This document shows positions 1-5,938 of a DNA stretch of 6,408 nt, piece after piece. Source of the DNA: Caulobacter sp. (GTDB lineage: Bacteria; Pseudomonadota; Alphaproteobacteria; Caulobacterales; Caulobacteraceae); the NCBI GenBank assembly GCA_028291125.1, contig JAQGIN010000021.1, positions 1-6,408 on the forward strand, in the 5' to 3' direction. The translations under genes and the position numbers were made by a program. The notes beneath the pieces were generated by a model that saw nothing but the letters and a program-made list of their open reading frames with translations, was not told where the DNA came from and made no database searches. Position 1 is the stretch's first letter; every line of letters begins with the position of its first letter.

Positions 1-1
1 G

Positions 2-1759
2 GACGGTCCGCCGCCGGCGGAAACCGCCGTCGCCGAGCCCGCCGCCCCATCCGCCCCAGCCCTGGTCGGCGGCGTCGGCCTGTTGCGCGGGGTGATGGCC
101 GCCCCCGGCCTGGCCATCGGCCCGGCCGTGCGGCTGGCCGCCGCCGAAATCGTCGTGGTCGAGGCCGGGCGCGGCGTCGCTCTGGAGCAGGCCGCCCTGA
201 CCGCCGCCCTCGACGCCGTCGCCGCGCGCCTCGAAGCCGCCGCCGAGTCCGGCGATCCGGCCCGGCGCTCGATCCTCGCCGCCCATCTGGCCTTCCTGCG
301 CGATCCCGAGCTGGAGGCCGGCGCCCGCCGGCTGATCGACGACGGCAAGGGCGCGGGCTTCGGCTGGCGCGGCGCGGTCGGCGGCTATGTCGAGAACCTG
401 CGCGGCCTGGGCGACCGGCGGATGGCCGAGCGCATCGACGACCTGATCGACCTCGAGCGCCAGGTGCTGCGGGCCCTCAGCGGCGACGAGGCCGACGAGA
501 CCCGCGCCCCGCCGCCCGGCGCCATCCTGCTGGCCGACGAACTGCTGCCTTCGCAGCTGATGGGCCTGGACGCCGCGCGGCTGGGCGGCCTGGTGGTCGC
601 CAAGGGCGGGCCGACCTCGCACGTCGCCATCCTCGCCGCCGCCATGGGCCTGCCGGCCGTGGTCGCGGTCGGGGCCGAGCTGCTGACGGTGTCGGACGGC
701 GCCAGCCTGATCCTCGACGCCGACGCCGGAACCCTGAGGGTCGGCCCCGACGCCGCCGCCCTGGAGGCCGCCCAGACCGCCCTGGCCGCCCGCCAGGCCC
801 GCAAGGCCGCCGCCCGCTCGGCGGCGCATGAGCCCAGCCGCATGGCCGACGGCGTCGCCATCGAAATCTACGCCAATCTCGGCTCCGAGGCCGACGCCGT
901 GGCGGCCGCCGCCAGCGGGGCCGAGGGCTGTGGCCTGCTGCGCACCGAGTTCCTGTTCCTCGACCGCGACACCCCGCCCGACGAGGACGAGCAGGCCCGC
1001 CAGTACCAGGCGATCGCCACCGCCCTCGACGGCCGGCCGCTGATCGTCCGCACCCTGGATATCGGCGGCGACAAGGCCGCGCCCTATCTGCCGATCCCGG
1101 CCGAGGACAATCCGGCCCTGGGCCTGCGTGGCGTCCGCGTCAGCCTGTGGCGGCCGCATCTGCTGAAGACCCAGCTGCGGGCCATCCTCCGCGTCCAGCC
1201 GGCCGGCCAGTGCAAGATCATGCTGCCGATGGTCGCCAGCCTCGACGAGCTGCGCGCCGTCCGCACCGTGCTCGACGAGGCCCGTCGCGAACTGAAGATC
1301 ACGACGCCGGTCGAACTCGGCGTGATGATCGAGACTCCGGCGGCGGCGATCACCGCCGACCTGCTGGCCGCCGAGGCCGACTTCCTGTCGATCGGCACCA
1401 ACGACCTGACCCAGTACGTGCTGGCCATGGACCGCGGCAATCCGGAGCTGGCGGCGCGGCTCGACGCCCTGCACCCGGCGGTGCTGCGGCTGATCGACTC
1501 CACCTGCCGCGGCGGCGGCGTCCACGGCCGCTGGGTCGGGGTCTGCGGCGGCCTGGCCTCGGACCTCTTGGCTGCGCCCATACTGATTGGACTAGGCGTC
1601 ACCGAGCTGTCGGCCACCGCCGCCATGGTCCCCGAGCTCAAGGCCCTGGTCCGCACGCTCGACCTCGCAGCCTGCCAGGCCCTGGCCCGCCAGGCCCTGA
1701 CCCAGACGTCGCCGGAGGCCGTCCGGGGCCTCGCCAAAGCCTTCCAGGCGGGAGCCTAA
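2..1759 (+). CDS. ptsP: PTS phosphoenolpyruvate-protein phosphotransferase (enzyme I module of a probable EIIA-HPr-EI fusion), 5' partial
   Basis: Enzyme I takes phosphate from PEP onto a histidine and passes it to HPr in the cytoplasm, starting the sugar PTS cascade. The frame is open from base 2 with no stop, and about 20 Pro/Ala/Glu-rich residues precede the EI start motif (GVMAAPGLAIG, from base 89). This looks like an interdomain linker, so I read the gene as entering from the left, probably with EIIA and HPr domains; TTG at 83 is unlikely to be the true start. Numbering residues from base 83: HPr-binding region about 1-120; swivel domain about 145-217 with phospho-acceptor His180 in GGPTSHVAILA (620-622); PEP-binding barrel about 245-535 with Arg287 (LLRTEF), Arg323 (VRTLDIGGDK), Glu417 (MIETPAAA), Asp441 (GTNDLTQY) and Cys488 (GVCGGLASD). 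All main catalytic residues are present. Unlike E. coli EI, Ala186 replaces the Arg six residues after the histidine, and Gly490 replaces Glu504. The stop lies 4 bases before nagE. Confidence 0.93.
   Translation, partial: DGPPPAETAVAEPAAPSAPALVGGVGLLRGVMAAPGLAIGPAVRLAAAEIVVVEAGRGVALEQAALTAALDAVAARLEAAAESGDPARRSILAAHLAFLRDPELEAGARRLIDDGKGAGFGWRGAVGGYVENLRGLGDRRMAERIDDLIDLERQVLRALSGDEADETRAPPPGAILLADELLPSQLMGLDAARLGGLVVAKGGPTSHVAILAAAMGLPAVVAVGAELLTVSDGASLILDADAGTLRVGPDAAALEAAQTALAARQARKAAARSAAHEPSRMADGVAIEIYANLGSEADAVAAAASGAEGCGLLRTEFLFLDRDTPPDEDEQARQYQAIATALDGRPLIVRTLDIGGDKAAPYLPIPAEDNPALGLRGVRVSLWRPHLLKTQLRAILRVQPAGQCKIMLPMVASLDELRAVRTVLDEARRELKITTPVELGVMIETPAAAITADLLAAEADFLSIGTNDLTQYVLAMDRGNPELAARLDALHPAVLRLIDSTCRGGGVHGRWVGVCGGLASDLLAAPILIGLGVTELSATAAMVPELKALVRTLDLAACQALARQALTQTSPEAVRGLAKAFQAGA
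1750..1754 (+). promoter_or_regulatory. Ribosome binding site of nagE
   Basis: GGGAG lies 9 bases before the ATG at 1764, inside the last codons of the upstream EI gene. It supports this ATG as the nagE start and suggests coupled translation. Confidence 0.5.
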
Positions 1760-1763
1760 AGCG

Positions 1764-3527
1764 ATGAAGTCGCCGCTCGAATTCCTGCAGCCTCTGGGCC
1801 GGGCCCTGATGCTGCCGATCGCCGTCCTGCCGGTGGCCGGGCTGCTGCTGCGGCTGGGCCAGCCGGACCTGCTGAACGTCGCCTTCATGGCCGCCGCCGG
1901 CGACGCCATCTTCTCCAATCTCGGCCTGTTGTTCGCCATCGGCGTGGCGGTCGGCTTCGCCAAGGACAACAACGGCGCGGCCGGCCTGGCCGGGGTGGTC
2001 TGTTTCCTGATCGCCACCGAGGGGGCCAAGGCGCTGATGACGGTTCCGGCCGACGCCCTGGTGGGGCTGAGCGGGGCCTCGGCCGACCTGGCGAGCGCGG
2101 CCTGGAAGGCCAAGGCCCTGGCCAAGCTCAGCGTGCCGATCGGCATCATTTCGGGCCTGGTCGGCGGTGATTTCTACAACCGCTTCTCCGGCCTGAAGCT
2201 GCCCGAATACCTGGCCTTCTTCGGCGGCCGACGGTTCGTGCCGATCGTCAGCGGCGTCGCCGGCCTGGCCTTGGCCGCCGTCGTCGGCCTCGGCTATGGC
2301 GGGATCAGCGGCGCGGTCGACGCCGCCAGCCGGGCCATCGTCGGTTCGGGGGAGCTCGGTCTGTTCGTCTACGGAGCATTGAACCGGCTGCTGATCGTCA
2401 CCGGCCTGCACCACATCCTCAACAACATCGCCTGGTTCGTGATCGGCGACTATCACGGCGCCACCGGCGATTTGCGGCGGTTCTTCGCCGGCGACCCGAC
2501 GGCCGGGGCGTTCATGACCGGCTTCTTCCCGGTGATGATGTTCGGCCTGCCCGCCGCCTGCCTGGCCATGTTCCACACCGCCCGGCCCGAGCGGCGCAAG
2601 GCGGTGGGCGGCATGCTGCTGTCCCTGGCCCTGACCTCGTTCCTGACCGGGGTCACCGAGCCGATCGAGTTCAGTTTCATGTTCCTGGCCCCGCTGCTCT
2701 ACGCCGTGCACGCGGTGCTGACCGGGGCGGCCATGGCGCTGATGAACCTGCTGGGCGTCAAGCTGGGCTTCGGCTTCTCGGCCGGGCTGTTCGACTATGT
2801 ACTGAGCTTTGGCAAGGCGACGCGGCCGTGGCTGCTGCTGCCGGTCGGGGCGGTCTATTTCGGCCTCTATTACGGCCTGTTCCGGTTCTTCATCCTGCGC
2901 TTCGATCTGAAGACCCCGGGCCGCGAGGCCGACGACGTGGTCGCCGCCCAGGCCGGCGTCGCCAAATCCGCCATGGGGGCCGGCGGTCGCGGGGCCGACT
3001 TCGCCGCCGCCCTGGGCGGGGCGGCCAATCTGCTCAGCCTCGACGCCTGCACCACCCGCCTGCGGCTGATCCTGGCCGACCCGGCGGCGGTCGACGAGGC
3101 GCGGCTGCGGGGCCTGGGCGCGCGCGGCTTCGTGCGGCCGTCCGACAAGGCGCTGCAGGTGGTGCTGGGCCCGATCGCCGACCAGGTGGCCGGCGAGATT
3201 CGCGCCGCGCTGGGGGCGGCCGTGCTTGCGCCGCCGACGGCGACAGCGACAAGACCAATTTCAGGGCCAATCCCGGACCACGCCGACCCGGCCCGGGCGG
3301 CCCGCCTGCTGGCGGCCCTGGGCGGGGCGAGGAACGTCACGGCGGTCGAGGCCCGCGCCAGTCGGCTGCGGTTGACGGTGGCCGACGCCGACGCGGTCGA
3401 CGAGGCGGCGCTGCGCACCCTGGGCGCGCGCGGCCTGGCCCGCCTCGACCCCCGCACCGTGCACCTGGTGCTGGGGCCGGACGCCGAGACGCTGGGCGCG
3501 GCGCTGCAAGCGCTGCTGCCGGCCTAG
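1764..3527 (+). CDS. nagE: PTS N-acetylglucosamine-specific EIICB permease with a duplicated EIIB domain
   Basis: This inner-membrane PTS permease imports GlcNAc (possibly glucose) and phosphorylates it on entry. The N-terminus (PLEFLQPLGRALMLPIAVL) and the next 380 residues closely match NagE-type EIIC. They form hydrophobic segments with GLHHILNN around His216/His217, the family motif G-V-T-E299-P-I-E302-F, and a final membrane stretch ending near residue 378 (RFDLK). The first EIIB domain follows at about 410-490, with phosphorylatable Cys429 in DACTTRLRL (codon 3048-3050). After a Pro/Thr-rich linker, a second EIIB-like domain occupies about 515-587, with Arg531 where the cysteine should be. 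E. coli NagE (about 648 residues) instead ends in an EIIA domain; none is present here, so EIIA must come in trans, plausibly from the fused protein encoded upstream. The ATG is supported by a Shine-Dalgarno match. GlcNAc rather than glucose specificity rests on recalled sequence similarity. Confidence 0.92.
   Translation: MKSPLEFLQPLGRALMLPIAVLPVAGLLLRLGQPDLLNVAFMAAAGDAIFSNLGLLFAIGVAVGFAKDNNGAAGLAGVVCFLIATEGAKALMTVPADALVGLSGASADLASAAWKAKALAKLSVPIGIISGLVGGDFYNRFSGLKLPEYLAFFGGRRFVPIVSGVAGLALAAVVGLGYGGISGAVDAASRAIVGSGELGLFVYGALNRLLIVTGLHHILNNIAWFVIGDYHGATGDLRRFFAGDPTAGAFMTGFFPVMMFGLPAACLAMFHTARPERRKAVGGMLLSLALTSFLTGVTEPIEFSFMFLAPLLYAVHAVLTGAAMALMNLLGVKLGFGFSAGLFDYVLSFGKATRPWLLLPVGAVYFGLYYGLFRFFILRFDLKTPGREADDVVAAQAGVAKSAMGAGGRGADFAAALGGAANLLSLDACTTRLRLILADPAAVDEARLRGLGARGFVRPSDKALQVVLGPIADQVAGEIRAALGAAVLAPPTATATRPISGPIPDHADPARAARLLAALGGARNVTAVEARASRLRLTVADADAVDEAALRTLGARGLARLDPRTVHLVLGPDAETLGAALQALLPA
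3011..3212 (+). repeat. EIIB domain repeat, copy 1 (functional, with Cys)
   Basis: This first copy of an internal direct duplication in nagE encodes the EIIB core from Leu417 onward, with Cys429. Copy 2 lies 306 bases (102 codons) downstream. Three blocks of exact DNA identity keep that same offset: 13 bases at 3011/3317, 15 bases at 3087/3393 and 16 bases at 3113/3419. The constant offset shows the two domains align without gaps and came from a duplication. Confidence 0.8.
3317..3518 (+). repeat. EIIB domain repeat, copy 2 (degenerate, Cys replaced by Arg)
   Basis: By eye about 32 of 67 aligned residues are identical to copy 1. The fold-forming parts are kept (LGGA, RLRL, AVDEA, LGARG, VLGP), but the active-site segment DACTTRLRL has become EARASRLRL, with Arg531 (codon 3354-3356) in place of Cys429. 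It cannot be phosphorylated on cysteine, so any role would be structural or regulatory. Confidence 0.8.
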
Positions 3528-3529
3528 GG
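3526..3529 (+). promoter_or_regulatory. Ribosome binding site of the halogenase gene
   Basis: AGGG overlaps the nagE stop codon and lies 7 bases before the ATG at 3537. It is a short match, but its position favours this start and suggests re-initiation by ribosomes finishing nagE. Confidence 0.4.
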
Positions 3530-3536
3530 CGACGCC

Positions 3537-5126
3537 ATGGACAAGCCCATCGACGACATCCTCATCGTCGGCGGCGGCACGGCCGGCTGGATCACCGCCG
3601 CCTATCTGGCCCGCCGCCTGGGGGCCGATCGGCCGGGCGGGGTGCGCATCACCCTGATCGAATCCTCGGAGATCGGCATCATCGGGGTGGGGGAGGGCAC
3701 CTTCCCGACCATCCAGAACACCATGCGCACCATCGGCGTCGACGAGGCCACCTTCATGCGCGGGGCCGGGGCGGCCTTCAAACAAGGGATCAAGTTCGTC
3801 GACTGGGCGGAGACGCCCAAGGCCGGCGCCCACGGCCACTACTACCACCCGTTCGCCAATCCCCGGCTGCTGAACGGCGGCCTGGACCTGACGCCGTACT
3901 GGCTGATGGGCGGGGCCGGCGACATCCCGCTGTCCGACGCCGTCACCCTGCAGGACAAGGTCTGCGACGCCGGCCGCGGCCCCAAGCGGCTGGACGATCC
4001 GCAGTATGGCGGCCCGATGGCCTACGCCTACCACTTCGACGCCGGCAAGTTGGCCGGGCTGATGCGCGAGGTCGGCAAGGCGATCGGGGTGCGTCATCTG
4101 CTGGGCAATGTCGACAAGGTCAATCTGGACGACACCGGGGCCATCGCCTCGCTGACCACCCGCGAGCACGGCGACCTGACCGCCGGCCTCTATGTCGACT
4201 GCACGGGTTTCGCCGGGGCCTTGATCGGCGAGGCGATGGGCTCGGCCTGGATCAACCGTGGCGATCAGCTGTTCGTCGACCGCGCCCTGGCCCTGCAGGT
4301 CCCCTATGACCGCCCCGACGCGCCGCTGGCGACGACGACGATCTCCACCGCCCACGAGGCCGGCTGGACCTGGGACATCGGCCTGCCCGACCGCCGGGGC
4401 ACGGGCTATGTCTATTCCAGCGCCCACACCAGCGACGACCGAGCCGAGGAAGTGCTGCGCGGCTATGTCGGCAAGGCCGGCGACGGCCTCACCCCCCGGC
4501 TGCTGAAGCTGCGCATCGGGCACCGCGAGGCGCACTGGGTGAAGAACTGCGTCGCCGTCGGCCTGTCGGGCGGCTTCCTCGAGCCGCTGGAATCGACCGG
4601 CATCGTGCTGATCGAGGCCGCCGCCCAGATGCTGGCGCGTAGCTTCCCGCGCGCCGGGGGGATGGAAGCCGCCGCCCGCCAGTTCAACCAGGCCATGACC
4701 GACCGCTATCTGCGGGCCATCGATTTCCTCAAGCTGCACTACTGCCTGAGCCGGCGCGACGAGCCGTTCTGGCGCGACAATGTCCGGCCCGAGACGTGGT
4801 CGGACACCCTGCGCGACCATCTGCAGATGTGGCGCCACCGAGCGCCCAACGCCTTCGACTTTCCGAACCTCCACGAGTCGTTCAAGTGGTTCAACTACCA
4901 GTACATCCTGTACGGCATGGGCTTTCAGACCATGCTGGACCCCGCCGCCCATCCGCATGTCGACCTGGCCCGGGCCGAGTTTCGGCGGGTGCGCGAGGCC
5001 GGGGCGCGGGCGGTGTCGAGCCTGCCCGACCACCGGGCCTTGGTGGCCGCGGTCTATGCCAGCGGCTTCAAGTCCAGGGGGCCGGACCTGGCCCAGGGCG
5101 ACGCCGGCGAGGACTTGCGGCGATGA
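3537..5126 (+). CDS. Flavin-dependent halogenase, tryptophan halogenase family
   Basis: Enzymes of this family use reduced FAD, oxygen and chloride or bromide to halogenate electron-rich aromatic substrates such as tryptophan or indole, via HOX and an active-site lysine. The 529 residues are a normal full length. Visible motifs: FAD-binding GGGTAGW (Gly12, Gly14, Gly17); Lys82 in AAFKQGIKF, equivalent to the catalytic Lys79 of PrnA; the halogenase signature as W277-T-W279-D-I-G-L-P284, with one residue more than the classic WxWxIP; and F347-L-E-P-L-E352-S-T-G355, where Glu352 matches PrnA Glu346 and the following Thr-Gly is the halide site. A C-terminal NYQYILYGMG segment begins at Asn453. 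The catalytic set is complete, so the enzyme is predicted active. The substrate is unknown. Related proteins in Caulobacter, Brevundimonas (BrvH) and Xanthomonas are typically encoded near TonB receptors; BrvH halogenates free indole. It starts 9 bases after nagE and overlaps the next gene by 4 bases. A partner flavin reductase is not visible here. Confidence 0.93.
   Translation: MDKPIDDILIVGGGTAGWITAAYLARRLGADRPGGVRITLIESSEIGIIGVGEGTFPTIQNTMRTIGVDEATFMRGAGAAFKQGIKFVDWAETPKAGAHGHYYHPFANPRLLNGGLDLTPYWLMGGAGDIPLSDAVTLQDKVCDAGRGPKRLDDPQYGGPMAYAYHFDAGKLAGLMREVGKAIGVRHLLGNVDKVNLDDTGAIASLTTREHGDLTAGLYVDCTGFAGALIGEAMGSAWINRGDQLFVDRALALQVPYDRPDAPLATTTISTAHEAGWTWDIGLPDRRGTGYVYSSAHTSDDRAEEVLRGYVGKAGDGLTPRLLKLRIGHREAHWVKNCVAVGLSGGFLEPLESTGIVLIEAAAQMLARSFPRAGGMEAAARQFNQAMTDRYLRAIDFLKLHYCLSRRDEPFWRDNVRPETWSDTLRDHLQMWRHRAPNAFDFPNLHESFKWFNYQYILYGMGFQTMLDPAAHPHVDLARAEFRRVREAGARAVSSLPDHRALVAAVYASGFKSRGPDLAQGDAGEDLRR
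5109..5113 (+). promoter_or_regulatory. Ribosome binding site of the DUF6445-like gene
   Basis: GAGGA lies 9 bases before the ATG at 5123, within the end of the halogenase gene. It decides the start: the same frame is open back to before 4796, but only this ATG has both a ribosome site and the ATGA stop/start overlap. Confidence 0.55.
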
Positions 5127-5839
5127 GCGAGTGGCGGTTCGTCGCCGAGGACAGCCCCGCCGTCGAGGTCCGCCGCATCGGCCGCGAGGCCCAGCCGCTG
5201 GTGGTGATCGACGGCCTGATGGCCGAGCCCGCGGGCCTGGTCGACCAGATCGCCGCCACCGCCCGCTTCGCGCCGCTGGAGCCGGCCGCCAACTTCTATC
5301 CCGGGGTGCGCGCCCCGGCCCCGAGCGGCTATGTCGAGGGCCTGATCCGGGCGCTGCGGCCGACGCTGGCGGCGGTGTTCGGCGCGCCGCCGGCCGGCCG
5401 GGCCCAGGTCACCTGCGCCCTGTCGATCGCCAGCCTGCCGGCCGACCAGGCCAATCTGATCCAGCGCCTGCCGCATATCGACTCGGCCGAGCCGCGGCGG
5501 CTGGCGATTCTGCACTATCTCTGCGGCCCCGGCTTCGGCGGCACCGCCTTCTACCGCCACCGCGCCACCGGCTTCGAGCGCGTCGGCCCCGAACGCTCGG
5601 CCGGCTATTTCGCCGCCCTGCGCCAGGAACTCGAGGATCCGGCCGCCGCCCCGGCCGGCTATGTCGCCGGCCCGACGCCGCTGTTCGACGAGGTCGAGCG
5701 GGTGGAGGCGGTGTTCAACCGCGTCATCGTCTATGCCGGCAACCGGCTGCACGCCGGCCTGCTCGACGCCGCCGCCGCGGCCGGCCCCGACCCGCGCGCC
5801 GGCCGCCTGACCGCCAACAGCTTCTATCGCTTCGAATAG
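5123..5839 (+). CDS. DUF6445-like protein, possible Fe(II)/2-oxoglutarate-type oxygenase
   Basis: This 238-residue soluble protein has no signal peptide or membrane segment. I recognise it as resembling the DUF6445 family, often found next to tryptophan halogenases in Caulobacterales; that assignment is from memory and no function is established. The residue pattern is suggestive: PH118-I-D120 begins a conserved stretch (LAILHYL, then GFGGTAFYRH), followed by NRVIVYAGNRLH210AG and GR228LTANSFYRF at the C-terminus. An HxD pair, a distal His after a short strand, and an Arg in the last strand match the metal ligands and 2-oxoglutarate-binding Arg of prolyl-hydroxylase-like oxygenases. The His-to-Arg gap is 18 residues, longer than usual, with an Ala/Gly/Pro-rich loop between. 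Catalysis is therefore inferred. ATGA overlap with the halogenase stop indicates coupled translation, so the two proteins probably serve the same process. Confidence 0.78.
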   Translation: MSEWRFVAEDSPAVEVRRIGREAQPLVVIDGLMAEPAGLVDQIAATARFAPLEPAANFYPGVRAPAPSGYVEGLIRALRPTLAAVFGAPPAGRAQVTCALSIASLPADQANLIQRLPHIDSAEPRRLAILHYLCGPGFGGTAFYRHRATGFERVGPERSAGYFAALRQELEDPAAAPAGYVAGPTPLFDEVERVEAVFNRVIVYAGNRLHAGLLDAAAAAGPDPRAGRLTANSFYRFE

Positions 5840-5860
5840 CGGCGGCTTGGTTCGCCGCCG
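5840..5860 (+). other. GC hairpin just after the DUF6445-like gene
   Basis: A perfect 7-bp stem, CGGCGGC (5840-5846) with GCCGCCG (5854-5860), encloses a 7-base loop directly after the stop codon. No T-run follows, so it is not a standard intrinsic terminator; it could stabilise the 3' end or be chance in such GC-rich DNA. Confidence 0.35.
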
Positions 5861-5875
5861 TCGCGCGGGTATAGG
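5847..5875 (+). promoter_or_regulatory. Weak promoter-like pair upstream of the last gene
   Basis: TTGGTT (5847-5852) and TATAGG (5870-5875) are separated by 17 bases, a normal -35/-10 spacing. Each match is only partial (3 of 6 and 4 of 6). TATAGG stands out as one of the few A/T-rich spots in this gap. Transcription from here would give the last gene a leader of about 55 bases. Confidence 0.2.
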
Positions 5876-5878
5876 CAA

Positions 5879-5926
5879 GGCGAGGGGACGCCGCGCCGCG
5901 TCGTCGTCGCCTCGCCCGCTGGTTTT
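5879..5926 (+). terminator. Imperfect hairpin followed by T4: weak terminator or leader structure
   Basis: GGCGAGG (5879-5885) pairs with CCTCGCC (5910-5916). After a G-G mismatch, GACG (5887-5890) pairs with CGTC (5905-5908), leaving a 14-base loop. TTTT follows at 5923-5926, six bases beyond the stem. It may weakly terminate the halogenase operon, or fold in the leader of the next gene if the promoter-like pair upstream is used. The distance to the T-run and its short length argue against an efficient terminator. Confidence 0.3.
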
Positions 5927-5927
5927 C

Positions 5928-5931
5928 AGGA
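5928..5931 (+). promoter_or_regulatory. Ribosome binding site of the last gene
   Basis: AGGA lies 7 bases before the ATG at 5939. It favours 5939 over the out-of-frame ATG at 5931, whose frame meets a TGA after eight codons. Confidence 0.55.
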
Positions 5932-5938
5932 TGATCCG

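Noticed and set aside
83..85. TTG at 83 as the true start of the EI gene
   Set aside because: The frame is open to the window edge and the preceding residues form a Pro/Ala linker, better explained by a fused protein starting further left.
1638..2711. Minus-strand open frame of 357 codons opposite the EI gene end and nagE
   Set aside because: Gly/Gln/His/Asp-rich low-complexity product with no motif; a shadow of the + strand codon pattern.
2828..4309. Plus-strand open frame of 493 codons overlapping nagE and the halogenase
   Set aside because: Arg/Gly/Pro-rich out-of-frame reading of two genuine genes.
3261..5033. Minus-strand open frame of 590 codons across nagE and the halogenase
   Set aside because: It lies opposite two well-recognised genes, has a skewed Gln/Gly/Val/Ala/Arg composition with no family motifs, and long antisense frames are expected in DNA this GC-rich.
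4796..5122. Longer start for the DUF6445-like protein
   Set aside because: The extension would overlap the halogenase by over 300 bases and reads as Arg/Pro-rich shadow; ATG 5123 has a ribosome site and the ATGA overlap.
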